Shown here piece by piece: positions 22,911-29,843 of a stretch of DNA of 29,843 nucleotides. The stretch is from Gammaproteobacteria bacterium (lineage in GTDB: Bacteria; Pseudomonadota; Gammaproteobacteria; Natronospirales; REEB76): positions 1 through 29,843 of the forward strand of contig JAGWNO010000004.1 of NCBI GenBank assembly GCA_028871235.1. Direction: 5' to 3'. A program made the position numbers and the translations under genes. Positions within the stretch are counted from its first letter, which is position 1, and every line of letters begins with the position of its first letter. The notes below the pieces were generated by a model that was not told the origin of the DNA, did no database searches, and saw only the letters and a program-made list of their open reading frames with translations.

Positions 22911-22963
22911 GGGTTCTCGCACCGGCGTTCGAACCCAAGACACTGAATGATGATACGAACGCC
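22911..22963 (+). promoter_or_regulatory. possible structured leader of moaA
   Basis: Two mutually exclusive pairings are possible. GGGTTC (22911-22916) can pair with GAACCC (22931-22936), or GGCGTTCG (22924-22931) can pair with CGAACGCC (22956-22963). They share base 22931 and the flanking strand. It lies between the tRNA terminator and the moaA start. I cannot match it to the known Moco riboswitch. Confidence 0.35.
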
Positions 22964-23010
22964 GCCGGCCGCGGTTGGTTACTTGGAGCAGGGAGCATAG
23001 AATCCAGCCC

Positions 23011-24057
23011 ATGCTACAGCTCGCAGGAGCGGGGGTGCACGCAGCCGCACCACCGCTGGATAAATTGTCACGTCCGCTCCGGGACTTGCGCATCTCGGTG
23101 ACGGACCGCTGCAACTTTCGCTGTCCGTACTGCATGCCCCAGGAGGTATTCGGTCCCGGATACAAGTTTCTGCCGCGCGCGGCGATCCTCAGTTACGAAG
23201 AGATCGCGCGGCTGGCGCGCATTTTCGCTGCGCTTGGCGTGGTGAAAATCCGCCTGACCGGCGGCGAGCCTTTGCTGCGACGCGATCTCGAGACATTGAT
23301 CGTCCGGCTTGCTGCCACCGAGGGCATCAAGGACCTCAGTCTGACCACCAACGGCTCGCTCCTCGACTCGGCCAAGGCAGGGGCGCTCAAGGCGGCGGGG
23401 CTCGGCCGGGTGACCGTGAGTCTGGATGCGCTGGATCAGCCGACCTTTACCGCCATGAGCAATTCCGAACTGCCGGTGGCACGGGTGCTGGATGCCATCG
23501 CCGCGGCCGCAGCTGCCGGTCTTGCTCCGGTCAAGGTGAACATGGTGGTGCGCCGCGGAATGAACGAAGCGGACATCGTGCCGCTGGCTGAACGTTTCCG
23601 CCACAGCGGCGTCATCGTCCGTTTTATCGAATACATGGACGTCGGCCAGAGCAACGGCTGGCGTCTCGATGACGTGGTGCCGGCCAGCAGCATCCTCGCA
23701 CAGCTTGGATCGCGTTGGCCGCTGGAGCCGGTGCCGCCCCGGCATCCCGGCGAAGTGGCGCAGGCCTGGCGCTACCGCGACGGGGCAGGAGAGATCGGCA
23801 TCATCGCGTCGGTGACCCAGCCGTTCTGCGGCGGCTGCAATCGTGCGCGGCTGTCGAGCGACGGCAAACTGTTTACCTGCCTGTTCGCAACGGCAGGACT
23901 GGATCTGCGCGCGCTGTTGCGCGCCGGGGCCGATGACGGGGCGATCACCGCGGCGATCCATGGCACCTGGACACGACGCGTGGACCGCTACTCGGAGTTG
24001 CGCGCCCACGCCACCGGCAAGCGTGCCAAGATCGAGATGTCCTACATCGGTGGTTAA
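23011..24057 (+). CDS. moaA: GTP 3',8-cyclase (radical SAM), MoaA
   Basis: A 348-residue radical SAM enzyme that turns GTP into 3',8-cyclo-GTP, the first step of molybdenum cofactor synthesis. The SAM cluster motif is CNFRCPYC (Cys34, Cys38, Cys41). GGEP follows in IRLTGGEPLLRRDL, and the second cluster ligands are in FCGGCNRARLSSDGKLFTC. The protein ends in Gly-Gly (SYIGG), needed for activity in MoaA. The ATG at 23011 is given, but a GTG at 23035 has AGGAG at good spacing and may be the true start. First gene of a tight operon with moaD, moaE, moaC/moaB and moeA. Confidence 0.97.
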   Translation: MLQLAGAGVHAAAPPLDKLSRPLRDLRISVTDRCNFRCPYCMPQEVFGPGYKFLPRAAILSYEEIARLARIFAALGVVKIRLTGGEPLLRRDLETLIVRLAATEGIKDLSLTTNGSLLDSAKAGALKAAGLGRVTVSLDALDQPTFTAMSNSELPVARVLDAIAAAAAAGLAPVKVNMVVRRGMNEADIVPLAERFRHSGVIVRFIEYMDVGQSNGWRLDDVVPASSILAQLGSRWPLEPVPPRHPGEVAQAWRYRDGAGEIGIIASVTQPFCGGCNRARLSSDGKLFTCLFATAGLDLRALLRAGADDGAITAAIHGTWTRRVDRYSELRAHATGKRAKIEMSYIGG

Positions 24058-24085
24058 GGTGACAGAGCCGCAAAGTGACAGCACG

Positions 24086-24328
24086 ATGGTGGTGGAATGC
24101 TGCGGGGTGCTCGAGGAGTTGTGCGGCGGTTCCGAGTACCGGCTGCGGCTGCCGCGCTTTCCCATCAGCATCGCCGAGCTGATCGAGCGGCTCGCCGCTG
24201 AACAGCCGGCGGCCCGTGAGATGCTCGGCCGCACGGCCTGCGCCGTCGGTGACCACATCGTGAGCCGCGAGCGGCTCCTGCAACGGGGCGAGCGGCTGGT
24301 GCTGCTGCCGCCGGTGAGCGGGGGTTGA
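24086..24328 (+). CDS. moaD: molybdopterin synthase small subunit, MoaD
   Basis: An 80-residue ubiquitin-like sulfur carrier. It starts MVVECCGVLEELCGGSEYRL, has the central ISIAELIERLAAEQP helix, and ends RLVLLPPVSGG; the C-terminal Gly-Gly becomes the thiocarboxylate that donates sulfur. The ATG at 24086 gives the usual family length (E. coli has 81 residues); GTG codons at 24050 and 24059, near the moaA stop, are alternatives that would add about nine to twelve residues. Three bases separate its stop from moaE. Its activating enzyme MoeB is not in the window and must be elsewhere. Confidence 0.9.
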   Translation: MVVECCGVLEELCGGSEYRLRLPRFPISIAELIERLAAEQPAAREMLGRTACAVGDHIVSRERLLQRGERLVLLPPVSGG

Positions 24329-24331
24329 TCC

Positions 24332-24787
24332 ATGGCGGATGAGCTTGCCGGTTGCAGTCATCTGACGCGCGCGCCGCTGGATCTCGCGGTACTCCTCGAT
24401 CTCAGCCTGGGACCCGAAGATGGAGCGCTTGCCGTCTTCGGCGGCACGGTGCGGCGGCATAATGACGGCAAGCAGGTCCGCGCGATCGCCTATTCGGCTT
24501 ACGCGCCATTCGCGGAACGCCGGCTGCAGGAGATTGAGGCGCAGGCCGTCGCACGAGGCGGCGCGCGCATCTGTCTGGTGCGCCACCGGCTCGGCGAGCT
24601 GAGCATCGGCGATCTCTCCGTGCTGGTGGTGGTGCGATCCGAACACCGGGCGGAGGCGTTCGCGGCGGCACGGCACGCCATCGAGGCCATCAAACACAGC
24701 GTGCCGATCTGGAAGCGCGAGGAATACAGCGACGGTACCCACGCCTACGTCATGGGATGCGAACTGCATGAAGAACATCACGGCTAA
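24332..24787 (+). CDS. moaE: molybdopterin synthase catalytic subunit, MoaE
   Basis: A 151-residue subunit that, with MoaD, adds two sulfurs to cyclic pyranopterin monophosphate to make molybdopterin. Typical motifs are GALAVFGGTVRRHNDGKQVRAIAYSAY (split by the family's arginine loop), ICLVRHRLGELSIGDLSVLVVVRSEHRAEAF and the catalytic lysine region KHSVPIWKREEY. The start ATG at 24332 directly follows moaD. The last 20 bases overlap the moaC/moaB fusion gene. Confidence 0.95.
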   Translation: MADELAGCSHLTRAPLDLAVLLDLSLGPEDGALAVFGGTVRRHNDGKQVRAIAYSAYAPFAERRLQEIEAQAVARGGARICLVRHRLGELSIGDLSVLVVVRSEHRAEAFAAARHAIEAIKHSVPIWKREEYSDGTHAYVMGCELHEEHHG

Positions 24788-25703
24788 ACCGGAAACCCTG
24801 CGTTCGGCGCGTGCCGTCGGCACCCTGCAGCTGCCGGCGGAATGCGTCACGCTGTTGCGCGAACGGCGCACCGAGAAGGGCGATGCACTGGAGATCGCGC
24901 GCGCCGCGGCGATGCTGGGTGCGAAGCGCACCTGGGAACTGCTACCGCTCTGCCATCCCCTGCCGCTCGCCAATGTGCGCGTGGATTACCGTCTCGAAGA
25001 CGCAGGCCGGGTGCACATCGAGGTCGAAGTGGAGGTCATCGCCGCCACCGGTGTCGAGATGGAGGCCCTGACGGCGGTCGCGATCGCCGCACTCACGCTC
25101 TATGACATGCTGAAACCGCATGCCGGCACCGCGCTGCAGATCAGCGACATCCGCCTGCTGGAGAAGCGCGGCGGCAAGTCCCAGTACCGGCGAGCAGCGC
25201 AGCGTGCCCTGAGCGCCGCGGTGATCGTGCTTTCCGACACGGTGGCGGCGGGCGGTGCGCAGGATCAGGCCGGCGCGGCGGTCAGGGCGCGGCTTACGGA
25301 GGCGGCTATCGAGGTCAGGGGTTACGAGATACTGCCCGATGATCCTGAGAAACTGGGCGTACGCCTCAAGCACTGGCTGGCACTGCACGTGGATCTGCTG
25401 CTCACCGTCGGCGGCACCGGCGTCGGAGCGCGGGATCGCACCGTGGAGACGGTCACCCCGTTCATCGAACTGGCCCTGCCGGGCATCGTCGAAACGGCGC
25501 GCGCCTACGGTCAGCGGCGCATGCCCTACGCCATGCTGTCGCGCGCGGTGGCCGGCCTGGCCGGCAAGACCCTGCTTTTCACCCTACCCGGGAGCACGCG
25601 CGGCGCGCTGGAGAGCCTTGAGGCCACGCTGCCGGGTCTGGTGCATGTATTCGAGGCGCTGGACGGCACCACCCACGGGCGGGACGGGCACGGGAACACC
25701 TGA
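24768..25703 (+). CDS. bifunctional MoaC/MoaB molybdenum cofactor fusion protein
   Basis: A 311-residue fusion. Residues 1-142 are MoaC (cPMP synthase): KGDALEIARAAAMLGAKRT with Lys37, PLCHP with His63, GVEMEALTAV with Glu97 and Glu99, and YDMLK with Asp113 and Lys116 supply the active site. Residues about 147-300 are MoaB/MogA-like (molybdopterin adenylylation): AAVIVLSDTVAAGG, LLLTVGGTGVGARDRTVE, MPYAMLSRAVAG and LPGSTRGALESL. The short start MKNITAKPETLRSARA, lacking the usual MVDVS segment of stand-alone MoaC, matches what I recall of known MoaC/MoaB fusions. There is no stop or frameshift between domains. It overlaps moaE and is followed by moeA with one base between stop and start. Confidence 0.95.
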   Translation: MKNITAKPETLRSARAVGTLQLPAECVTLLRERRTEKGDALEIARAAAMLGAKRTWELLPLCHPLPLANVRVDYRLEDAGRVHIEVEVEVIAATGVEMEALTAVAIAALTLYDMLKPHAGTALQISDIRLLEKRGGKSQYRRAAQRALSAAVIVLSDTVAAGGAQDQAGAAVRARLTEAAIEVRGYEILPDDPEKLGVRLKHWLALHVDLLLTVGGTGVGARDRTVETVTPFIELALPGIVETARAYGQRRMPYAMLSRAVAGLAGKTLLFTLPGSTRGALESLEATLPGLVHVFEALDGTTHGRDGHGNT

Positions 25704-25704
25704 G

Positions 25705-26937
25705 ATGCGGCGCGACACCGCCACCGCACCCCCGCTGAGCGTCGAGGAGGCCCGCACCCGCATCCTCGCCAACCTCATGCCGGTGGAAGACACCGAGCTG
25801 CTGAGACTTTCCGCAGCCAGCGGCCGGGTGCTGGCCGCGGACCTCAGCGCCCGCGAGCCGGTGCCGGGGTTCGCGAATTCCGCCATGGATGGTTATGCGC
25901 TGGCGGCACACAGCCTGCCGCAGAGCGGCGAGCATCGTCTGCGAGTCGTCGGCCGGTCGCTGGCGGGGCATCCGCACACCGGTACGGTCGGTGCGAACGA
26001 ATGTGTGCGCATCATGACCGGGGCGATGCTGCCGCAGGGCTGCGACACGGTGATCATGCAGGAAGAGGTGCGCACCGCCGGCGAGGAGATCGTCATAGGC
26101 GCCGGACACCGGGCGGGCGAGAACGTGCGGCTCCCGGGCGGCGACATACCCGGCGGCAGCCGGGTGCTCAGCGGCGGGCGGCGCCTGCGTCCCGCCGATC
26201 TGGGCGTCATCGCCTCCCTCGGCCTGGCACAGGTGCAGGTGCGCCGCCGGGTACGCGTGGCAGTGTTCGGCACCGGCGATGAATTGCGTGAGCCGGGCAC
26301 GCCGCTGGCGCCCGGCCAGATCTACGAACGCAACCGCTATACGCTTGGCGCTTCGCTCGCCAACATGGGCGCCGAGGTGCGCGATCTCGGCATCATTCCG
26401 GATGAACCCGCCGCCATCCGCGCCGCCATGCACCAGACGATGCAGGCCGACGCGGTGTTGACCAGCGGCGGGGTGTCAGTGGGCGACACCGACTACGTGC
26501 GGCAGATCCTCGGGGAACTGGGCGAGATCAGGTTCTGGCGCGTGGCCATGAAGCCCGGCAAACCGCTGGCCTTCGGCCGGCTCGGCCGTGCCTGGTTTTT
26601 CGGACTGCCCGGCAACCCGGTGTCGGCGCTGGTCACGTTTCAGCTGTTCGTGGTGCCGGCGCTGCGAGCACTCGCCGGCGAGACCTACCGCGAGCCGCTG
26701 ACGCTGCGCGCCCGCACCCTGGGCGCGTTCGACAAGCGCCCGGGACGCGCCGAGTTCGCGCGCGGCATGCTGAGACGCGAAGCCGGCGCATGGCTGGTGG
26801 AAACGGCAGGCAGTCAGGATTCCAGTGCGCTGAGCTCCATGAGCCGCGCCGATTGCCTCATCCTGTTGCCGGCCGCGGCCGCGACAGTGCCCGCCGGCAG
26901 CGAGGTCGAGGTCATGCCGTTCGACGCATTGCCTTGA
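25705..26937 (+). CDS. moeA: molybdopterin molybdenumtransferase, MoeA
   Basis: A 410-residue enzyme that inserts molybdate into adenylated molybdopterin. The N-terminal part has PVPGFANSAMDGYAL with Asp62 and VRIMTGAMLPQGCDTVIMQEE; the MoCF-biosynthesis domain carries VAVFGTGDELREPG, YERNRYTLGASL and TSGGVSVGDTDYV with its catalytic acid; then MKPGKPLAFG and GLPGNPVSALVTF. The C-terminal domain (about residues 330-410) is complete. The ATG at 25705 is one base past the fusion gene stop. It supplies the step after MoaB, so the operon runs in pathway order. It is convergent with the mobA/fdhD group. Confidence 0.96.
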   Translation: MRRDTATAPPLSVEEARTRILANLMPVEDTELLRLSAASGRVLAADLSAREPVPGFANSAMDGYALAAHSLPQSGEHRLRVVGRSLAGHPHTGTVGANECVRIMTGAMLPQGCDTVIMQEEVRTAGEEIVIGAGHRAGENVRLPGGDIPGGSRVLSGGRRLRPADLGVIASLGLAQVQVRRRVRVAVFGTGDELREPGTPLAPGQIYERNRYTLGASLANMGAEVRDLGIIPDEPAAIRAAMHQTMQADAVLTSGGVSVGDTDYVRQILGELGEIRFWRVAMKPGKPLAFGRLGRAWFFGLPGNPVSALVTFQLFVVPALRALAGETYREPLTLRARTLGAFDKRPGRAEFARGMLRREAGAWLVETAGSQDSSALSSMSRADCLILLPAAAATVPAGSEVEVMPFDALP

Positions 26938-26973
26938 CGGGCATGCGTGTAGGTTCCGGATGGTGGACGGTAT

Positions 26974-27312
26974 TCAGGTGTCTTCGCGACGGCTGTTGTG
27001 CAGATCCACTTCCAGACTCAAGGCGATAAGGCCGCCGTGCCCGTCCGACTGTTTCGCGGCGAGCCCCTGCTTGCTCGGGATGCGCGCCGAGAGCTCCCGC
27101 GCCTGGGCCTTTGACAGTCGCAGCCGCAAGCCCTTGGCTACGGTGTCGAGCACCACCCCCGGCGCGCCGTCGTCAAGCATCACCGTATAGGTGAAGGTCC
27201 GATCGGGTGCGAACGCCGTGGCGGCGCTGATCTCGCCATGTTCAAGCAGCGTCTCCAGTTCGGCGCGGCTGAGGCGCACGCGCAGCATGCCGGGGGCAAG
27301 CCGCAGGTTCAC
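26974..27312 (-). CDS. small DUF7009-like protein coupled to mobA
   Basis: A 112-residue protein with no signal peptide or membrane segment. It begins VNLRLAPGMLRVRLSRAELETLLEHGEI (two stretches), then AFAPDRTFTYTVMLDD and a second LRLRLSKAQARELSARIPSKQG. The alternation of an R-x-R-L-S/T-x-x-E/Q segment with a TFTY strand resembles DUF7009 proteins; that name is from memory and moderately certain. No catalytic motif is seen. The GTG at 27312 overlaps the mobA stop as GTGA (27309-27312), so it is probably translated with MobA and FdhD. The context suggests a role in molybdenum cofactor delivery or formate dehydrogenase maturation, which is inference only. Confidence 0.75.
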   Translation of the reverse strand: MNLRLAPGMLRVRLSRAELETLLEHGEISAATAFAPDRTFTYTVMLDDGAPGVVLDTVAKGLRLRLSKAQARELSARIPSKQGLAAKQSDGHGGLIALSLEVDLHNSRREDT

Positions 27313-27926
27313 GGGGCAGGCACCGCGTCGCCGGCGGCGCGAAACGCCGCCCATTCCTGCGGCGTGTTGAGGGCGGCAAATTCATCCACGACTGCATCCG
27401 GGATGGGCAGTACCCGCGCGCCGAGAGCGGCGCAGAAGGCGTGCAGCGAACGTTCGGCGGACGGGTGGGCATCGTCCACAAGACGCTCGAGCCGCGCGCG
27501 CACGGATTCATCGAGCGCGAGCCTCAGGGGCAGCGGGTGGTCGGCGTAGTGGCAAGCCGGGGCGGCGTCGCGGTCTGCGAGCAGGGCTGCGAGCGTCGCT
27601 GCGCTGAGCGCCGGCATGTCCACCGGCACGATGAGCAGCTGCGCGCAGCCGGCCTTGCCGGCAAGCGCCGCCGCCACCGCCTGGATTCCGCCCAGCGGTC
27701 CGAGCCCGGGCCGGCGATCCGGCACGCTGACATAACCGGCGCGCGGTGGTCCGCTGAGCAGCACGCGGCACGCGCCGCCTGCCTGCAGCAGGGCCGCCAT
27801 ATGCTCCAGCAGGGTCCGGCCCCGATAGGGGAGCAGTGCCTTGTCACGTCCCATGCGCGCGGAACGTCCGCCGGCGAGCAGCATGCCGACGACGCCGGAG
27901 AGCGCCGGCGCAATGCCGTCTTTCAT
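27309..27926 (-). CDS. mobA: molybdenum cofactor guanylyltransferase, MobA
   Basis: A 205-residue nucleotidyltransferase that attaches GMP to molybdopterin, giving the bis-MGD cofactor used by DMSO-reductase-family enzymes. The GTP-binding signature LAGGRSARMGRDKALLPYRG is at residues 17-36, GPLGGIQAV follows, and the metal-binding VPVDMPAL carries the key aspartate. The ATG at 27926 overlaps the fdhD stop as ATGA. Its product is needed by the oxidoreductase at the right edge. The small DUF7009-like gene overlaps its 3' end. Confidence 0.95.
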   Translation of the reverse strand: MKDGIAPALSGVVGMLLAGGRSARMGRDKALLPYRGRTLLEHMAALLQAGGACRVLLSGPPRAGYVSVPDRRPGLGPLGGIQAVAAALAGKAGCAQLLIVPVDMPALSAATLAALLADRDAAPACHYADHPLPLRLALDESVRARLERLVDDAHPSAERSLHAFCAALGARVLPIPDAVVDEFAALNTPQEWAAFRAAGDAVPAP

Positions 27927-28825
27927 GCTTTCCCCGGCCAGCGGATGCGTTCGGCGCCGCTGTACACGTTGAAGCGTCCCTCGCGCAGGAAACCCACCAG
28001 GGTCACGCCGTAACGGCGCGCGAGCTCCACCGCGAGGCTTGAAGGCGCGCCGACCGAAGCGAGAAACGGGATGCCGGCGAGTATCGATTTGTGCACCAGC
28101 TCGAAGGCCGCCCGTCCGCTGAACAGCACCACCGAGTCGGAAGCCGGCAGGCGCCGTTCGAGCAGCAGCGTGCCCACCAGCTTGTCGGTGGCGTTGTGAC
28201 GCCCCACGTCTTCCCGCTGTACCAGCAGGCGTCCCTCCAGGTCGAACAGGGCGCTGGCGTGCAGGCCGCCGGTGCGGGCGAACAGCGACTGCGACTGTTC
28301 GAGACTGCGGCGCATCTCGAACAGCGTCCCGGGGTCGAGCAGGAATTCCCCCTGCGGTTTCCGCGGGCAGGAGGTTTGCACCCAATCGAGCGCGGCTTTG
28401 CCGCAGATACCGCAGCTCGCCGTGGTGAACACGTGCCGCGAGAGGCGCTCGGCGTTGAAGCTGACCTGCGGCGCCAGATATACGGCGACGATGTTGAACT
28501 GCTGGTCTTCCTCGACGTCGGTGCAGTAGCCGATACGCTGGACGTCAGCGGCGCTGTGCAGCACCCCCTCGGCATGCAGGAACCCTGCCGCCAGCTCGAA
28601 ATCGTGGCCGGGAGTGCGCATGGTGACCGCGATGGAATGCTGTTGCCAGCCCTGCGCCGCCGGCACCCGCACGCGGATCTCCATGGGTTCCTCGCCCGCG
28701 ACCTCGTCGCTCCGGTCCTCACGGCGGGCATCCTGCAGGCGCGCGATCCGCACGCGCTCGACGGAGCGGCCGCGCTGCACCTGCGCCCGGTCGAGCGCGA
28801 GGATCTCATCCAGTACCGGGTCCAT
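27923..28825 (-). CDS. fdhD: formate dehydrogenase accessory sulfurtransferase, FdhD
   Basis: A 300-residue protein that transfers sulfur from a cysteine desulfurase to the bis-MGD cofactor of formate dehydrogenases. The essential cysteine pair is CGIC (Cys138 and Cys141). Other signatures are TPGHDFELAAGFLHAEGVL, GGLHASALFDLEGRLLVQREDVGRHNATDKLVG, SGRAAFELVHKSILAGIPFLASVGAPSSLAVELA (each read in parts) and GRFNVYSG near the end. The N-terminal 40 residues are a longer polar extension. It starts 11 bases after the stop of the oxidoreductase gene and runs into mobA, so all are one operon. Confidence 0.96.
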   Translation of the reverse strand: MDPVLDEILALDRAQVQRGRSVERVRIARLQDARREDRSDEVAGEEPMEIRVRVPAAQGWQQHSIAVTMRTPGHDFELAAGFLHAEGVLHSAADVQRIGYCTDVEEDQQFNIVAVYLAPQVSFNAERLSRHVFTTASCGICGKAALDWVQTSCPRKPQGEFLLDPGTLFEMRRSLEQSQSLFARTGGLHASALFDLEGRLLVQREDVGRHNATDKLVGTLLLERRLPASDSVVLFSGRAAFELVHKSILAGIPFLASVGAPSSLAVELARRYGVTLVGFLREGRFNVYSGAERIRWPGKA

Positions 28826-28836
28826 GGGTCGCCGCT

Positions 28837-29843
28837 CTAGGTGGCGTGCGCCGTGGTTTGTTTGGCCTCGCCCGGCTGCGGGCGGCGCAAGCGCGCCACC
28901 ACGTCACGGTAGGCGGGGATCTTGGCGAGCGGCGAGCGCTGGCTGCCGGACACCAGCACGTTGCCTTCGGGCCAGTACATCTCGAGAGTCCCGTGGCGCA
29001 CATCGGCCGTGAACACCTGGCCGCTGAAACGGCCGTTCTCATTTTCGAGCACCACGGCATCACCGTCGCGCAGCCCGAGCCGTCCGATGTCGGCGGCGCT
29101 CATCATGACCGCATCCCGCGGCAGTCCGGTGGCTGGATCGCTTTCCTCGTGGACGTTGCTGTTGAACTGCTTGCCGCGCCGCTGCACCACCTGGAAGCTG
29201 TGCTCCGGCGTCTGCATGGGAACGAAGGTGGTCGGGTGGAAGTGGGCTTTGCCGTCGGCGGTCGGAAACTTCCAGCCGGCGCACAGCAGGCGCCCGCCGT
29301 ACTGGAACTGATCTCCCTCGCGCGCCAGCCTCTCGATGCCGGCATACATCGGTATCACCCGGGCGATCTCGGCACGCATGGCGGCGGTGTCGGCGAAGGC
29401 GAGGTGCTCCTGCCACTCCGGCCGTATGCGCCGCGCGAGCTCCATGTACACCTCCCACTCGGGACGCGCCTCGCCGATGCGCGGGCCGGGGATCTCGGGG
29501 CTGAAGATGATGCGCCGTTCGGTGGTGGTCTCGGTGACGCCGCCGGGCATCTCGTAACGGGTGGCCGCGGGCAGTAGCAGCACCGCATCCTTTCCCGGTT
29601 CGATGAACATCTGCGACGAGGGCACGATGTCGAAGTGCACGCGCAGTCCGATATGCGAGTAGGCGCTCAGCACGCGCTCCGGATCGGGCAGCACCTCGTG
29701 GAAGTCGCCGCCGGTCGCAAACAGCACGTCGGTGCCGCCGCGATCGGCCACCTCGATCATCTCGGCGGTGGTGAGCCCGGCCTTGGCGGGCACCGGGAAA
29801 CCCCACTGCTCGGACAGCTTGCGGGCGTTGTCCTCATTGACCG
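28837..29843 (-). CDS. FdhF/YdeP-type molybdopterin oxidoreductase (C-terminal part)
   Basis: The last 335 or so residues of a molybdopterin-dependent oxidoreductase whose N-terminus is beyond the right edge. The fragment contains FPVPAKAGLTTAEMIEVADRG, VLFATGGDFHEVLPDPERV, VLLLPAATRYEMPGG, TTTERRIIFSPEI and the C-terminal dinucleotide-binding domain (KQFNSNVHEESDPATGLPRDAVMMSAADIGRLGLRDGD in two pieces, ending WPEGNVLVSG). This fits the FdhF/YdeP family, which is related to formate dehydrogenase alpha subunits and is often of unproven substrate. Because the active-site Sec/Cys and N-terminal cluster are outside the window, formate as substrate is only suggested, with fdhD next door as support. 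Confidence 0.9.
   Translation of the reverse strand, partial: VNEDNARKLSEQWGFPVPAKAGLTTAEMIEVADRGGTDVLFATGGDFHEVLPDPERVLSAYSHIGLRVHFDIVPSSQMFIEPGKDAVLLLPAATRYEMPGGVTETTTERRIIFSPEIPGPRIGEARPEWEVYMELARRIRPEWQEHLAFADTAAMRAEIARVIPMYAGIERLAREGDQFQYGGRLLCAGWKFPTADGKAHFHPTTFVPMQTPEHSFQVVQRRGKQFNSNVHEESDPATGLPRDAVMMSAADIGRLGLRDGDAVVLENENGRFSGQVFTADVRHGTLEMYWPEGNVLVSGSQRSPLAKIPAYRDVVARLRRPQPGEAKQTTAHAT

Noticed and set aside
22530..22998. Minus-strand open frames with protein-like stretches such as GFEPTTSGFGGQHSIQLSYG and GGIRTHDLWLRRPALYPAEL.
   Set aside because: These are antisense translations of the tRNA-Arg gene, a very common annotation artefact.
22904..23010. Moco riboswitch upstream of moaA.
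   Set aside because: The leader has suggestive hairpins, but I cannot match the known conserved core by eye, so I record only a possible structured leader.

Overview
The window is a GC-rich (roughly 65% G+C by eye), densely packed bacterial chromosome segment. Gene content and order point to a gammaproteobacterium: algZ-algR-hemC-hemD-hemX-hemY, glnK facing ubiK-comM, a biosynthetic speA divergent from speE, and a diheme-free cytochrome c5-type protein. I cannot name a genus from sequence alone. Nothing looks like a prophage, plasmid or recent genomic island, and I see no transposase, integrase, CRISPR array or rRNA.

Layout. Bases 1-1383 hold the start of a YadG-like ABC ATPase (minus strand, running off the left edge) and a coupled pair of small membrane proteins (DUF1475-like, DUF2062). 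Bases 1367-3338 (minus) encode a DUF192 protein and an alpha/beta hydrolase. Bases 3505-5584 (plus) are a LemA lipoprotein followed by two TPM-domain membrane proteins. Bases 5636-8464 carry a hot-dog thioesterase-like protein, an Mpo1-like protein, an ACT-domain malic enzyme and a small PepSY protein. Bases 8545-14507 (minus) are the AlgZ/AlgR two-component pair followed by the tetrapyrrole genes hemC, hemD, hemX and hemY. Bases 14542-18453 hold a beta-hydroxyacid dehydrogenase and divergent speA/speE. Bases 18450-21652 hold two DUF4124 proteins behind a GlnK-type PII gene, then ubiK and comM on the other strand. A membrane-anchored cytochrome c follows at 21933-22442.

The right third is a molybdenum-cofactor island. 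tRNA-Arg(CCG) lies at 22797-22873, preceded by a truncated copy of its own 5' end inside a 76-bp direct repeat. Then comes a plus-strand operon moaA-moaD-moaE-moaC/moaB fusion-moeA. It faces a minus-strand operon of a FdhF/YdeP-type molybdopterin oxidoreductase (cut by the right edge), fdhD, mobA and a small DUF7009-like protein. Together these cover cPMP formation, dithiolene formation (MoaD/MoaE), adenylation and Mo insertion (MoaB/MoeA), nucleotide attachment (MobA) and sulfuration (FdhD) for the last enzyme. The small protein overlaps mobA by four bases, and I regard it as the best candidate here for an undescribed component of this pathway.

Other points of interest are an imperfect inverted-repeat element at the 3' end of speA, alternative hairpins in the moaA leader, an AT-rich inverted repeat between glnK and ubiK, and a GlnK gene without a neighbouring amtB.
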